DNA of 64,000 nt from Bacteroidota bacterium (GCA_013390605.1 JACAUB010000001.1:348595-412594), one strand, 5' to 3'; shown: positions 1 to 9,481, numbered from the stretch's first letter. Numbers and translations are program-made. Notes: a model not told the origin generated them from the sequence alone.

Positions 1-501
1 CTCAGCATCGAGGAAGGAAACCTTGCCATTCAGTTTTAGATCAGCACCACCCGAAGCTCTACATTCCAGGCGAGCACCATTCAATTCTAATTTAACATCA
101 CTGCCACCACTTGTCGAGATCTTCAGATCGTCAAATTTTAAGATGCCGTAATTATAGATGTCAGAACCACCGCTGGCTGTTAGACGTGTAAGCGTTGGAA
201 GTGTGACATGGGCTTTTAGTGTCATTCTTCCCCAATTTAATCTAAAATGAGAATCATTGTAGATGCGGAGTGTGCCATTTTCAACCCTGGCAACAATGTC
301 ATCCTGCCTGTCTGCAGCTGTTTCTATTTTTACGCTCTCTGTAAGACCTTGTGTAATATATAGGTCGATGCCCCCTGATACGGAAATGGCATTAAAACTA
401 GGTACTTTGCGCGTTGTTGTGGTTACATCTCTTTGTGCTATCGCCTCCATTGAGAAGAGACTGATCAAAATAACAGTAACAAGAAAAGATAGACGTTTCA
501 T
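1..501 (-). CDS. GIN-domain (DUF2807) secreted protein, 3' end outside window
   Basis: The ATG is at 501 on the minus strand and the frame stays open to base 1, giving the first 167 residues. I read a signal peptide (MKRLSFLVTVILISLFSMEA, ending near IAQ), then a repetitive beta-rich region. It contains FNAISVSGGIDLYITQG, then LTASGGSDIYNYG, STSGGSDVKLEL and RASGGADLKLNG. These recurring SGGSD-type turns are characteristic of the 'head GIN domain' (DUF2807) family of Bacteroidota, which forms a parallel beta-helix and is often annotated as a putative autotransporter adhesin. The location is probably periplasmic or cell surface; the molecular function is not established. An antisense frame of 81 codons over the same bases is a shadow. 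The C-terminus lies beyond the window edge. Confidence 0.85.
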   Translation of the reverse strand, partial: MKRLSFLVTVILISLFSMEAIAQRDVTTTTRKVPSFNAISVSGGIDLYITQGLTESVKIETAADRQDDIVARVENGTLRIYNDSHFRLNWGRMTLKAHVTLPTLTRLTASGGSDIYNYGILKFDDLKISTSGGSDVKLELNGARLECRASGGADLKLNGKVSFLDAE

Positions 502-653
502 AGAATGATAAGATTAAGTTTTTTATTAGACGATATTGCCGGGGAAAATGTTACAGTTCTGTGCTTTATTTTTATTATTAAGGACATTAGACGTTTTTCC
601 AGGGGTTAAATATTCTTAATGAGTTTTGTTTTCTTTCTTAGAAATCGTTGTGA

Positions 654-1214
654 TCAAAGTCCTATCTGATCAGCAATTTCGGCCATGGCGGTAATGGAGA
701 GTTCGGCGAATTCGTTGATTGGGATGCCGATCTTTTCGCACTCCATGATGTTTTCGCGTTTTACAGAGGCTGCAAAGGCCTTCTCCTTCATGCGCTTAAC
801 GATAGACTTTGGCTTAACCGATGCAACTTTCCGATCGGGGTAGACCATTGCAGTCGCTGTGATTAATCCGGTAATCGTTTCACCAGCAGCGAGTGCAAAT
901 TGAAACTCAGTGCTCCGCTCCATTCCACTAGCCGCTTCATTGTGCATCTTAATAGCGTCTGCCACATCGGGATCTATACCCATCTCTAATAACCAGTCGG
1001 CCGCTACCAGACCGTGTGTCTTGGCATCGCCATTGGTAAACTCAACATCCAGATCGTGCAGTAGTCCCGTGATACCCCATTTCTCAACATCTTTGTCCAG
1101 TCGAAGAGCCAATGCTCGCATCACAGCTTCAGAGGAGAGGCTGTGGGCAATCATTCTTTCATTTTTTACATGTTTATGCAGCAACGTAAGTGCTTTTTCT
1201 CTTTCAAGGAGCAT
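654..1214 (-). CDS. HD-domain phosphohydrolase family protein
   Basis: This is a small soluble protein of 186 aa with an HD fold. A histidine lies at residues 23-24 (MIAHS), the HD doublet in GITGLLHDLDVEF near residue 53, and later a THG and a MHNEA histidine. The following AAGETITGL helix matches the short HDIG-type family in which this last position is usually Glu. The family is metal-dependent phosphohydrolases of unknown substrate. There is no signal peptide, so it is probably cytosolic. It is co-oriented with the upstream GIN-domain gene but separated by about 150 bases, so an operon is uncertain. Length and C-terminal half (PDRK..SVKPKSIVKRMKEKAFA) fit full-length members. The substrate cannot be assigned. 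Confidence 0.8.
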   Translation of the reverse strand: MLLEREKALTLLHKHVKNERMIAHSLSSEAVMRALALRLDKDVEKWGITGLLHDLDVEFTNGDAKTHGLVAADWLLEMGIDPDVADAIKMHNEAASGMERSTEFQFALAAGETITGLITATAMVYPDRKVASVKPKSIVKRMKEKAFAASVKRENIMECEKIGIPINEFAELSITAMAEIADQIGL

Positions 1215-1301
1215 AATAATTAGTTTTTTGAGTTAACAAACGATCGCATTCATCATTCTGATCGGATTTTCTTAACATCCTTCTTCATTCAGACCTGTAT
1301 C

Positions 1302-1385
1302 CGTCATTTTGATCATCGTGAGAAATCCACATTTTTAGATCAAATACTGTCTATATGAAAATCTCTCCTTCCAGCTGAAATGACG
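1302..1385. repeat. Degenerate Bacteroidota intergenic inverted-repeat element (copy 1)
   Basis: An 84-bp element is bounded by CGTCATTT and AAATGACG (8-bp terminal inverted repeat). Internal arms (GAGAAATCC near the left end, AAAATCTCTCC near the right) are roughly complementary. It resembles the 'GTCATTTCGACC..GAGAAATC' intergenic repeats common in Sphingobacteria/Flavobacteria genomes (recognition from memory). A second copy lies at 7135-7205. Confidence 0.6.
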
Positions 1386-1481
1386 AAAATATTTTTTCTT
1401 GAACCTTATCAATAAATGATAAATTACTCTTCAAAACTACTTGAAATAATAGGTTTAAACAAGCAATTTTGAACGTTTAGT

Positions 1482-1536
1482 AAAGTGTAAAAAAAGTCTA
1501 TAATAGAGGGTGTATAAAACTTTACACTTTGTAAAG
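1482..1536. repeat. Small nested inverted repeats in AT-rich intergenic DNA
   Basis: AAAGTGTAAA (1482-1491) is the exact reverse complement of TTTACACTTT (1521-1530). The right arm also lies in a perfect CTTTACA-CTT-TGTAAAG palindrome (1520-1536). This could be an operator or hairpin, or chance in AT-rich DNA. No gene assignment is possible. Confidence 0.35.
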
Positions 1537-1572
1537 AAATTTTTAAATTACCAAAAAGTTGTTTGTCCTAAA

Positions 1573-1607
1573 TAAAAAAACCGGTACGAAGAGATAACTC
1601 TGCACCG
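1573..1607 (-). terminator. Rho-independent-like terminator of the methyltransferase gene
   Basis: Read on the minus strand, CGGT(GC)AGAG..CTCT(TCGT)ACCG forms a bulged stem followed by GGTTTTTTTATT. It lies 57 bases past the stop of the methyltransferase at 1664, in the right orientation. Confidence 0.6.
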
Positions 1608-1663
1608 ATCTTGCAATCTGGATCATATTTAGAATGAGTTTTTTGACCCTTTGATGGTTGTTA

Positions 1664-2572
1664 TTATTTCTTAGTAAGAATGATCATCGGATATTCAAAG
1701 AATTTCACAAAAAAACGTGGAAATCTATCTTCCAATCGATATAATTTATCTAGAACTATTCTCCCAATCTTATTATCTGGAATTATTCGTTTTTGATCGC
1801 TTGATCGAAATGACCTCCATGGCAGTATTTTAATAGTAGCTATGTCATTAAATTGTTTCCACCATTTAATCGGATAAACATAATAATATAAATCAGCTTC
1901 TTCCGTGTTCTTTTTTAGTAAATGTAATATTAAGGCAATATTCTTTAAAGCATGATAAGGTAATTTTAAATAATACATATAGCTTTTAGGATTACTGTAA
2001 ACTATGATGATCTTATGTTGAGGTTTGGTGACGGCTATTAACTTTCTAACTGCTTCTGCCTGTCTCTCTTTTTCAATATGATATACAGCATGAAGACTTA
2101 CAGAGCAATCAAAATAATCTTCTTCTAAATCTATATCCAAAAAATTTCCACATAAAAAAACTCCATGGTTACCAATCCTTTTTTTAGCTTCTTCTAACCC
2201 TTTTTTAGACAAATCGACACAGTATCTTTTTGCGAAGTTTTTTGAATAATCAGCATATTCTTTAAACTGAATAGCCCCACATCCCATATCAAGAAATTTA
2301 TCTCCATGTTCCGGAATATGATGTTGAACCCTTTTTCTACATTTTATTACATAATCTTTGGCATTTTTTCTTAAGTCTTCATACATTATAGCATCCATGG
2401 TAATACCTTCCACTGGATCAATAATATCCCATCCAACATTATTGTAATGTGTAGATAACTTTTGTTCAGCGATACTTTTTGAAACGGGCTTCTTTGGTAT
2501 TTCATTGATGACAGTTTGTTCTTCCTGAACTAGACTATCCAAATTTATTCCTGTTTGTTTAGATTCTTCCAT
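1664..2572 (-). CDS. Class I SAM-dependent methyltransferase
   Basis: A 302-aa soluble protein. The SAM-binding motif I is GDKFLDMGCGAIQFKEYA (around residues 90-107), followed by the acidic end of strand 2 in YCVDLSKKGLEEAKKR and motif III-like YFDCSVSLHAVYHI. This is the Methyltransf_11/25 type. The first 60 residues are polar and unlike the catalytic fold. The C-terminal third (LKLPYHALKNIALILHLLKKN and RFFVKFFEYPMIIL) is hydrophobic/basic and may contact membrane or a lipid/glycan substrate. The substrate is unknown. It stands alone, with a terminator just downstream and about 400 bases of non-coding DNA upstream. Confidence 0.8.
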   Translation of the reverse strand: MEESKQTGINLDSLVQEEQTVINEIPKKPVSKSIAEQKLSTHYNNVGWDIIDPVEGITMDAIMYEDLRKNAKDYVIKCRKRVQHHIPEHGDKFLDMGCGAIQFKEYADYSKNFAKRYCVDLSKKGLEEAKKRIGNHGVFLCGNFLDIDLEEDYFDCSVSLHAVYHIEKERQAEAVRKLIAVTKPQHKIIIVYSNPKSYMYYLKLPYHALKNIALILHLLKKNTEEADLYYYVYPIKWWKQFNDIATIKILPWRSFRSSDQKRIIPDNKIGRIVLDKLYRLEDRFPRFFVKFFEYPMIILTKK

Positions 2573-2680
2573 GATAAAAATATAAATTGATTTGTAGGAT
2601 CATTGGTTTTTTAAAATTATAATAGTCAGGATCAAACATTTTTTAATGGCGTAAATATACAATACTCTATCAATAAATAA

Positions 2681-2806
2681 AACCTGTTGGTTGAATTTAT
2701 TTGGAATATAATCAATATTAGTTGAATTGAGCTATTAACTTGTTTACATTGAATATGTTAGCTATTTGATAATCCATAGGTGAAAAAATAATTCAACCAA
2801 CGGGTT
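2681..2806. repeat. 126-bp element with 17-bp terminal inverted repeats
   Basis: The left arm 2681-2697 (AACCTGTTGGTTGAATT) and right arm 2790-2806 (AATTCAACCAACGGGTT) are reverse complements with one mismatch. The interior is AT-rich and non-coding. It occupies much of the 405-base gap between the methyltransferase and sucA and resembles a small REP/MITE-like element. The GGTTGAA core also occurs in the 7135-7205 repeat. Confidence 0.5.
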
Positions 2807-2945
2807 AACATTACAAATATTCGATTGGGGAATTATTTAAATAATTCTATTTACAACCCAATTTGATATTTATCGGTACGACTAGACAATGCCAGCAAAC
2901 ATTATCAAAACAGAATTGTTTCTTCTCATTAAACGGTTTGTTTAT

Positions 2946-2953
2946 TATATTTG
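2946..2953 (+). promoter_or_regulatory. Bacteroidota -7 element (TATATTTG) for sucAB
   Basis: TATATTTG matches the TAnnTTTG -7 consensus of the Bacteroidota primary sigma factor and lies 25 bases before the sucA ATG. No clear TTG -33 box is seen at the usual 19-21 bp spacing. Confidence 0.5.
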
Positions 2954-2977
2954 TGAATACCCACGAACACCCTGAAA

Positions 2978-5770
2978 ATGGATTCTTTAAATTATCTGAA
3001 TAGCTCCGACCCAACTGTCATAGAACAATTCTATGAACAATATCTTAATGATCCGAAATCGGTAGAACCCGGCTGGCGTAAGTTTTTTGAAGGTTTTCAG
3101 TTTGCTCAACAGCATTATCAATCAAAGCAGAGTGATGTAGCCTCTTCGGCTGAATTTAAGGTGATTAACCTGATTACTGGCTATCGTAGAAGGGGACACC
3201 TCTTTACTCAGACTAATCCGGTGCGTACGCGTCGACAGTATCGCCCTACATTAGATATCGAAAATTTTGGACTGACTCAAAAAGATCTGGATAGTTATTT
3301 TAATGCCGGAGAGGAACTGGGACTGGGTAAAACTACACTTCGTAAAATTGTTGAGCATTTGGAGCAAACATACTGCCAGAGTGTAGGAGCAGAATTTTTT
3401 TATATCCGCATTGGGGAAATTTATGAATGGTTACGTAGCCGCATGGAGGGCTCTCGTAATACCCCGGTTTACACTATTGATGCGCGAAAGAAGATTTTAA
3501 ACAATCTGAGTAAAGCGGTTTTTTTTGAAAAGTTCTTACATCGAAAGTTCCCGGGTCAAAAGCGTTTCTCGCTTGAAGGAGCTGAGTCGTTGATTCCTGC
3601 CCTGAATGCTGTTATTGAAAAAGGGGCATTATTGGGATCGGAAGAGTTTGTTATTGGTATGGCTCATCGTGGGCGACTCAATGTTTTAACGAATATATTG
3701 CAAAAACCTGTTAGCGACATATTTTCTGAATTTGAAGGGAAAGATTATGATGATGATCAGGTGATGGGTGATGTAAAATATCATCTTGGATTCACGACTA
3801 CCTATCAAATGGAAGATGGGAAGGACGTCAAAGTTTCGCTCGCCCCTAATCCTTCGCATTTAGAAGCGGTTAATCCTGTGGTTGAGGGGATTGTTAAAGC
3901 GATGCTGGATCATGATTATGATGGAAATATTGATAAAATAACACCAATTTTAATTCATGGCGATGCTTCAGTTGCTGGACAGGGTATTATCTATGAGGTG
4001 TTGCAAATGTCTGAACTTCCCGGTTATCTTACTGGGGGAACTATTCATCTGGTAATTAATAATCAGATTGGGTTTACTACCAACTATCTGGAAGCCAGAT
4101 CAAGTACCTATTGTACGGATATTGCTAAAACGATACAGACGCCTGTTTTTCATGTTAATGGTGATGATGTTGAGGCGGTAGTCTATACTGTTCAGCTGGC
4201 CATGGAATATCGTGCTCAGTTTCATAAGGATGTGTTTATTGACTTGCTTTGTTATCGACGATATGGACATAATGAAGGAGATGAACCCCGTTTCACACAA
4301 CCAATATTGTACAAAATTATTGAGAATCATCCTGATCCTCGAGAAATATATAGTCGGAAGCTCATCGAACAGGGGGTAATTACTCCTGAAGAGTCGAAGC
4401 TCATCGAAGCGACCATTAATGACCATCTCGATAATAGTCTTACTCAATCAAGGGCTACTGATAAATCGCATGTTCATACTTTCTTTGAACAAAGGTGGCG
4501 TAATATCCGCAAAGCTGAGACTGAAGATTTTGTTGAAAGTATTCCAACGGGTGTATCATCAGACTTATTAGTTGAGATTGGGATGAAGCTTACTTCGCTT
4601 CCTGCTGATAAACAGTTTTATAGAAAACTGGTGAAGATTCAGGATGAGCGAAGAGCAATGATCGTTGAAAGAGGGAATCTGGATTGGGCCTTGGGTGAAC
4701 TACTAGCATATGCAACACTGCTTGATGAAGGTTTCCCTGTTAGATTAAGTGGACAGGATTCGCAGAGAGGGACTTTTTCACATCGTCATTCTGTGTTTAC
4801 CGTTGAGGATTCGGAAGAACATTATACGCCACTTAAAAATATCAGTGAACGACAAGCGAAATTTCAGGTTATTAATTCTCTGTTAAGCGAATATGGTGTT
4901 TTGGGTTTTGAATATGGCTATGCTTTAACCACCCCAAATGGCTTAACAATATGGGAGGCTCAATTTGGTGATTTTAACAATGGCGCACAAATTATAACAG
5001 ACCAATATATTAGTAGCGCTGAGGATAAGTGGAAGGTAATGAACGGAGTGGTTCTTTTATTGCCGCATGGTTATGAAGGGCAGGGTCCTGAGCATTCGAG
5101 TGCAAGAATTGAGCGTTTTTTAACTTTGTGTGCGGATAATAATATGCAGGTTGCAAACTGCACGACCCCTTCCAATTTCTTTCACCTACTACGTCGACAA
5201 CTTCATCGCGAGTTTAGAAAGCCTCTTATTGTATTTACGCCAAAGAGTTTGTTACGGCATGAAAAATGTGTTTCAGCCTTTGCCGAATTTACAACCGGTG
5301 GATTTAAAGAGGTGATTGATGATGATACAACTGCGCCAGAAACAATTACTCGCCTGGTGTTCTGTATGGGTAAAGTTTATTATGATTTACTGGATGAAAA
5401 AAAACGAATTGGAGATACTGTAACTGCTATCATCAGAATAGAACAGATGTATCCTTTTCCGATTGAGCAACTAAATGTTGTTATATCACGTTATAATAAT
5501 GCGGCACATTATTTATGGGTACAGGAAGAACCTGCGAATATGGGATCCTGGTCTTTTATCCAACGTCACTTTAAAGATGTTCCGTTATTATTGATAGCCC
5601 GTCCTGAAAGTGGATCACCTGCTACCGGACTGCCTAAGTTGCACAAATTACGTCAACAAAAAATTGTTCAGAAAGCCTTTGGAGAGTGTACTTGCGAAAG
5701 GGTGGAGAGTGTATGTAAGATGATTTGCGCTCCTCGGGAAGAGATTTATCTCCCAGCTGAAGAAAAATAA
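2978..5770 (+). CDS. sucA: 2-oxoglutarate dehydrogenase E1 component
   Basis: A 930-aa thiamine-diphosphate enzyme that decarboxylates 2-oxoglutarate and transfers the succinyl group to the lipoyl arm of E2 in the TCA cycle. The N-terminal segment (SLNYLNSSDPTVIEQFYEQY) is the helical E1 N-terminal domain that docks E2. Next come GMAHRGRLNVL, the TPP/Mg site in HGDASVAGQGIIYEVLQMS and INNQIGFTT, and the GHNEGDEPRFTQP loop. The transketolase-like pyrimidine domain contains LSGQDSQRGTFSHRHS. Length fits the family (about 900-930). The sucB ATG lies 15 bases after the stop, so the two are an operon; no dihydrolipoamide dehydrogenase gene is adjacent. An ATG start without Shine-Dalgarno is normal for this phylum. 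Confidence 0.97.
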   Translation: MDSLNYLNSSDPTVIEQFYEQYLNDPKSVEPGWRKFFEGFQFAQQHYQSKQSDVASSAEFKVINLITGYRRRGHLFTQTNPVRTRRQYRPTLDIENFGLTQKDLDSYFNAGEELGLGKTTLRKIVEHLEQTYCQSVGAEFFYIRIGEIYEWLRSRMEGSRNTPVYTIDARKKILNNLSKAVFFEKFLHRKFPGQKRFSLEGAESLIPALNAVIEKGALLGSEEFVIGMAHRGRLNVLTNILQKPVSDIFSEFEGKDYDDDQVMGDVKYHLGFTTTYQMEDGKDVKVSLAPNPSHLEAVNPVVEGIVKAMLDHDYDGNIDKITPILIHGDASVAGQGIIYEVLQMSELPGYLTGGTIHLVINNQIGFTTNYLEARSSTYCTDIAKTIQTPVFHVNGDDVEAVVYTVQLAMEYRAQFHKDVFIDLLCYRRYGHNEGDEPRFTQPILYKIIENHPDPREIYSRKLIEQGVITPEESKLIEATINDHLDNSLTQSRATDKSHVHTFFEQRWRNIRKAETEDFVESIPTGVSSDLLVEIGMKLTSLPADKQFYRKLVKIQDERRAMIVERGNLDWALGELLAYATLLDEGFPVRLSGQDSQRGTFSHRHSVFTVEDSEEHYTPLKNISERQAKFQVINSLLSEYGVLGFEYGYALTTPNGLTIWEAQFGDFNNGAQIITDQYISSAEDKWKVMNGVVLLLPHGYEGQGPEHSSARIERFLTLCADNNMQVANCTTPSNFFHLLRRQLHREFRKPLIVFTPKSLLRHEKCVSAFAEFTTGGFKEVIDDDTTAPETITRLVFCMGKVYYDLLDEKKRIGDTVTAIIRIEQMYPFPIEQLNVVISRYNNAAHYLWVQEEPANMGSWSFIQRHFKDVPLLLIARPESGSPATGLPKLHKLRQQKIVQKAFGECTCERVESVCKMICAPREEIYLPAEEK

Positions 5771-5785
5771 GAAAATATCAATAAT

Positions 5786-7075
5786 ATGATCATAGAAATT
5801 AAAGTCCCTTCACCGGGTGAATCGATTTCCGAAGTTCAATTAGCTGGTTGGTTGGTTAGCGATGGAGATTTTGTTGAAAAAGATAAAGAGATTGCTGAAG
5901 TGGATTCAGATAAAGCTACACTTACTCTTGTGGCTCAAGAAAGTGGTGTAATTAAGTTATTGGCTACTGAGGGAGATACAATAAAAGTTGGAGCACTTGT
6001 TGCAACTATTGATACTTCAGGAGTAGAAACAACGTCTGTGAATGTGACAACTGACGAAGTAAAGACTTCTGCGGTGAAGACCAAGGCCGAAACCAAACCA
6101 GTAGCTATTGCTGCAGCTCCGATTATTGCTAGTGAGGTTGAAAGTGTAGAAGCTGGTATTCATATTAGTCCTTTGGCACGAAAGATTATGCAGGAGAAGC
6201 AGCTTACCGAAAAAGATGTTGCGGATCATATTCACCAGTTGAGAGTTGGAAAGGCTGATGTGTTGGGAATTGAAAAACCTAATAAGCCTGTAGAAAGCAG
6301 TAATTCCATTGCTTCTGTCGGATTAAATGTTGGACGTATTGCTAATCGGGATACCGATCGAAAAAAACTTTCTACTTTACGCATAAAACTAGCTCAACGG
6401 CTAGTTTCTGTAAAGAACGAAACAGCTATGCTTACAACCTTTAATGAGGTGAATATGGGTGCATTATTGGCCCTCAAAAAACAATATAATGAGGCTTTTA
6501 AAGAAAAATATGGCGTGGGAATTGGCTTTATGTCGTTTTTTACGAAAGCTGTTACTGAAGCGCTGATGTTATTCCCTCAGATTAATTCTATGCTTGATGG
6601 GGATGAACTTGTTCAGTTTCATTATGCCGATATTGGAATCGCGGTAAGTGCTCCAAAGGGACTTGTGGTGCCTGTAGTTCGTAGTGCTGAAACATTGAGT
6701 CTGGCTGAAATAGAATTAAGGATTAAGGAATTAGCTAAGAAGGCACGGGAGAATAAAATTACACTTGATGAGATGCAGGGTGGTACATTTACTATCACAA
6801 ATGGTGGTGTTTTTGGATCGCTTTTTTCTACACCGATCATCAACCCTCCACAAAGTGCGATACTAGGCATGCATAATATTGTGGAACGACCTATAGCTGT
6901 AAATGGACAGGTAGTTGTTGCTCCGATGATGTATGTAGCGCTCTCTTATGACCATCGGGTGATTGATGGTAGCGAGTCTGTAAGATTTCTGGTAAAGGTT
7001 AAAGAGATGATTGAGAATCCTGTACGAATGCTATTTGGAGGTAATACTCCTGAAAAGGTTCTGTTGGGGTTGTAA
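5786..7075 (+). CDS. sucB: Dihydrolipoyllysine succinyltransferase (OGDH E2)
   Basis: A 429-aa E2 subunit that transfers succinyl from the lipoyl arm to CoA and forms the complex core. Domains in order: lipoyl domain (residues 1-80) with lipoylated Lys43 in EVDSDKATL; an Ala/Val/Thr-rich linker (80-120); the peripheral-subunit (E3)-binding domain (about 124-160, [15 protein letters not shown]); and the catalytic domain with DHRVIDG (His390, Asp394). The final strand and length are normal. It is co-transcribed with sucA (15-base gap). The succinyl rather than acetyl assignment rests on the SucA neighbour and the single lipoyl domain. Confidence 0.95.
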   Translation: MIIEIKVPSPGESISEVQLAGWLVSDGDFVEKDKEIAEVDSDKATLTLVAQESGVIKLLATEGDTIKVGALVATIDTSGVETTSVNVTTDEVKTSAVKTKAETKPVAIAAAPIIASEVESVEAGIHISPLARKIMQEKQLTEKDVADHIHQLRVGKADVLGIEKPNKPVESSNSIASVGLNVGRIANRDTDRKKLSTLRIKLAQRLVSVKNETAMLTTFNEVNMGALLALKKQYNEAFKEKYGVGIGFMSFFTKAVTEALMLFPQINSMLDGDELVQFHYADIGIAVSAPKGLVVPVVRSAETLSLAEIELRIKELAKKARENKITLDEMQGGTFTITNGGVFGSLFSTPIINPPQSAILGMHNIVERPIAVNGQVVVAPMMYVALSYDHRVIDGSESVRFLVKVKEMIENPVRMLFGGNTPEKVLLGL

Positions 7076-7134
7076 TTGCGTCCTGGGATTGGAAATGAAT
7101 TGTGGTTTACAAAAGTATATGGTTTATATTGACG

Positions 7135-7205
7135 TCATTTCAACCGATGGGAGAAACTTGTTTTTAGAAGTTAGCTATTTAGATTACTCTCAACGGTTGA
7201 AATGA
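7135..7205. repeat. Degenerate Bacteroidota intergenic inverted-repeat element (copy 2)
   Basis: A 71-bp element flanked by a perfect 12-bp terminal inverted repeat, TCATTTCAACCG (7135-7146) and CGGTTGAAATGA (7194-7205), with GATGGGAGAAAC inside the left arm. It is the same family as 1302-1385. It lies between the convergent sucB and TonB-receptor genes and could form a hairpin ending both transcripts. Confidence 0.65.
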
Positions 7206-7262
7206 AGGCTAAGGTTGGAATTAAAATGGAATATATATTCAACTTTTTAATAGTTTTTTGTT

Positions 7263-9365
7263 TTAGAAAAATATCTTGACCCCTCCAAAGAATTCTCTCT
7301 TCGAGGCGGGCTGATATGAATTGCCATCGGGGTCCGGTTCTGTAAAAGCAATGTACGATTTATCAGTAAGATTTTTAACGTATGCATTGACTTCACCTTT
7401 TATAGATCCAATCTTCCAGTAATAGGATGCACGAAAGTTAAGCAGTGAAAATCCATTCTGTGAAATATCTTTATGCATTTTATCAGTATAGATATACCAT
7501 TTTGATTGTGTTTCTGTGCTGATACCAATCGTTGTTTTTTCTGTAATTTTATAACTTAGATCTATATTTAGCTGGTGCTTAGGTGAATTGGGTAGCCAAT
7601 TGCCACTAATACTATCGGGAGCTGTGTAGGTAAAATGTGAATAGGTATAAGCTATTTTAAAATTTATAGACTTGACTGGAGAAACCGACAAATAGGTTTC
7701 AATACCATAGCGGTTACTTGATCCGGCATTTCCATAAAAGGTTTCAAGTGGACGGGTTGGTAATATTCTATAACGATAGAAGTCGTTTTCTGTCTTCATA
7801 TAAAAACCGGTGAAGTCGTAATAAAGTAAATGACCAATATTTCCGCGTAATCCCAATTCTTCTCCATTAGAGGTAGCTGGTTTTAGACTCTTGTTAAAGC
7901 CCCCAAAACTTACAGGGTTACTCATTAATTCTTCTGTAGCCGGTGGCATGAAGCCTTGTGCCCAGTTTGCATATAGATTAATGGCCGAATTCATTGCATA
8001 TACCATGCCAAGCTTGCCGGTAAGTTTATCAAAGTTTGAACTACCCGAAAGACTAGATGCACTGTTCATTTTGTCGTCTAGCTTATTATGCATGTTGTCA
8101 TATCGAACGCTTGCAACCACACTCCATTTATCTCCTAATTCAAGTTGATCAATTAAAAAGAGGCCCACTCCACTTTGATGGGTTGTTTGATTTGCCAACA
8201 TTTCGGTGCCTTCATTCACTGCCTGACTGAAACTGCCTCTCGTTTCAGTTCGATTAGGATCTTTAATATTTGGTAGTTTGTAACCGTCTATAGATTGCCA
8301 TTGTATATCTGAGCCAACACTGAAATGATTTACTGCATTATTGAGTTTCTGTTTTAGATTATATTGAAGTGTAAATCCGGGAGTAATCATCGAGCGGTGT
8401 TCAACAGCACTCGATCCAGGTTCAGTATATTTGGTATAACGCATATAGGCATTAAAAGTAATATCCTGATCTTTATTCAAAAGATATTGTCCGGTAAATC
8501 CATTGGTTACACGCATAGTGTATTGGTATTCATTGCAAGGTATCGCATCAGGATTTGATTGTTTAGGATTTTCGTTTACCTGATCAATATTTAGCCCTTC
8601 AGCATTTTGATTAAAGTATTGACTTACTGTTAGTAGTTGTGTTATCTTTAATCTGGTATTAACATTCCAATTCAGCTTTTCACTAAAGTTATTGCCAAAA
8701 AATGAAGTGTGATCGCGATAGCCATCTCCTTGCATATGAGCGTATGAAACACGGTAATTTGTATTTGACGTTGTCCCATCAACTTGTCCCAGTATTTTGT
8801 AAAAGTTATTAGAACCAATGGTTGTAGCAACTTTTCCTCCAAAGGGCTTAGATCCTCCATCATTAGTCAGAATATTCAAAACTCCTGCAGCAGAACCACC
8901 ACCGTATAATGCAGCAGCAGGTCCACGTAATACTTCTATTTGTTTTACTGTTTCCCAGTCCACATCATAAAGGTCGGAAGCAAAACCAGTTGGGTCATTA
9001 ACCGGAATACCATCGATAAGCACTTTTATTCCTCGTAAACCTCTTTCAGAAAGAATACCTTGTCCACGGATTGACATGTGAAGACGAGATCCATTTGCTT
9101 GGTTGTCAATTCGTATGCCGGGAACTAATCTTAATGCCTCATCTGCTGCAATTGATCTGGGCATTGTATGAAGTTCATTGTCCGTAACAATGCTTGTAGC
9201 TGCCGGGTTTAACTTTAAGGGAATATTGATACGGTTTCCGGTGATAATAATTTCCTGAAGTGGAATGGGCTTTAACGTATCAGTAGGTTCTGTGTTTGTC
9301 TTTTGTGCTATTGCAAAAGAAATGAAGCATAATGATAAAACTAGTAGAAATATTCGATGGTTCAT
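7263..9365 (-). CDS. TonB-dependent outer-membrane receptor
   Basis: A 700-aa protein. A signal peptide ends near residue 20 (LCFISFAIAQ), and a TonB-box-like stretch follows (PLQEIIITGNR). The plug domain is at about residues 50-165, with SIRGQGILSERGLRGIKVLIDGIPVND and VEVLRGP-type sequence VKQIEVLRGPAAALYGGGSA. The C-terminal beta-barrel ends in the aromatic FFGGVKIFF. There is no N-terminal carboxypeptidase-like repeat, so it is a classical siderophore/cofactor-type receptor rather than a SusC. The substrate is unknown. Upstream and co-oriented is a YncE-like propeller gene; in E. coli yncD (a TonB receptor) and yncE are also neighbours, which supports a shared role. A 50-bp palindrome sits between the two genes. 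Confidence 0.92.
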   Translation of the reverse strand: MNHRIFLLVLSLCFISFAIAQKTNTEPTDTLKPIPLQEIIITGNRINIPLKLNPAATSIVTDNELHTMPRSIAADEALRLVPGIRIDNQANGSRLHMSIRGQGILSERGLRGIKVLIDGIPVNDPTGFASDLYDVDWETVKQIEVLRGPAAALYGGGSAAGVLNILTNDGGSKPFGGKVATTIGSNNFYKILGQVDGTTSNTNYRVSYAHMQGDGYRDHTSFFGNNFSEKLNWNVNTRLKITQLLTVSQYFNQNAEGLNIDQVNENPKQSNPDAIPCNEYQYTMRVTNGFTGQYLLNKDQDITFNAYMRYTKYTEPGSSAVEHRSMITPGFTLQYNLKQKLNNAVNHFSVGSDIQWQSIDGYKLPNIKDPNRTETRGSFSQAVNEGTEMLANQTTHQSGVGLFLIDQLELGDKWSVVASVRYDNMHNKLDDKMNSASSLSGSSNFDKLTGKLGMVYAMNSAINLYANWAQGFMPPATEELMSNPVSFGGFNKSLKPATSNGEELGLRGNIGHLLYYDFTGFYMKTENDFYRYRILPTRPLETFYGNAGSSNRYGIETYLSVSPVKSINFKIAYTYSHFTYTAPDSISGNWLPNSPKHQLNIDLSYKITEKTTIGISTETQSKWYIYTDKMHKDISQNGFSLLNFRASYYWKIGSIKGEVNAYVKNLTDKSYIAFTEPDPDGNSYQPASKREFFGGVKIFF

Positions 9366-9413
9366 TGGATCATTAAATTGTGATGGATGAGTACGGTTAG
9401 TTCATGGCAAATT

Positions 9414-9463
9414 TATTAATAAAAATAGCGGCATAAAATTTTATGCCGCTATTTTTATTAATA
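9414..9463. terminator. 50-bp perfect palindrome between YncE-like and TonB-receptor genes
   Basis: A perfect 25+25 bp palindrome with no spacer, centred at 9438/9439 on CATAAAATTTTATG, with GC-rich AGCGGC/GCCGCT and flanking A/T runs. Either strand gives a strong stem with an A-run before and T-run after (CTATTTTTATTA). This fits a bidirectional intrinsic terminator that would reduce read-through from the YncE-like gene into the receptor. Confidence 0.7.
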
Positions 9464-9481
9464 CGTGAAATTAATAAGCTT

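Noticed and set aside
263..508. 81-aa plus-strand frame
   Set aside because: It is antisense to the GIN-domain gene, whose minus-strand reading has a signal peptide and repeat pattern.
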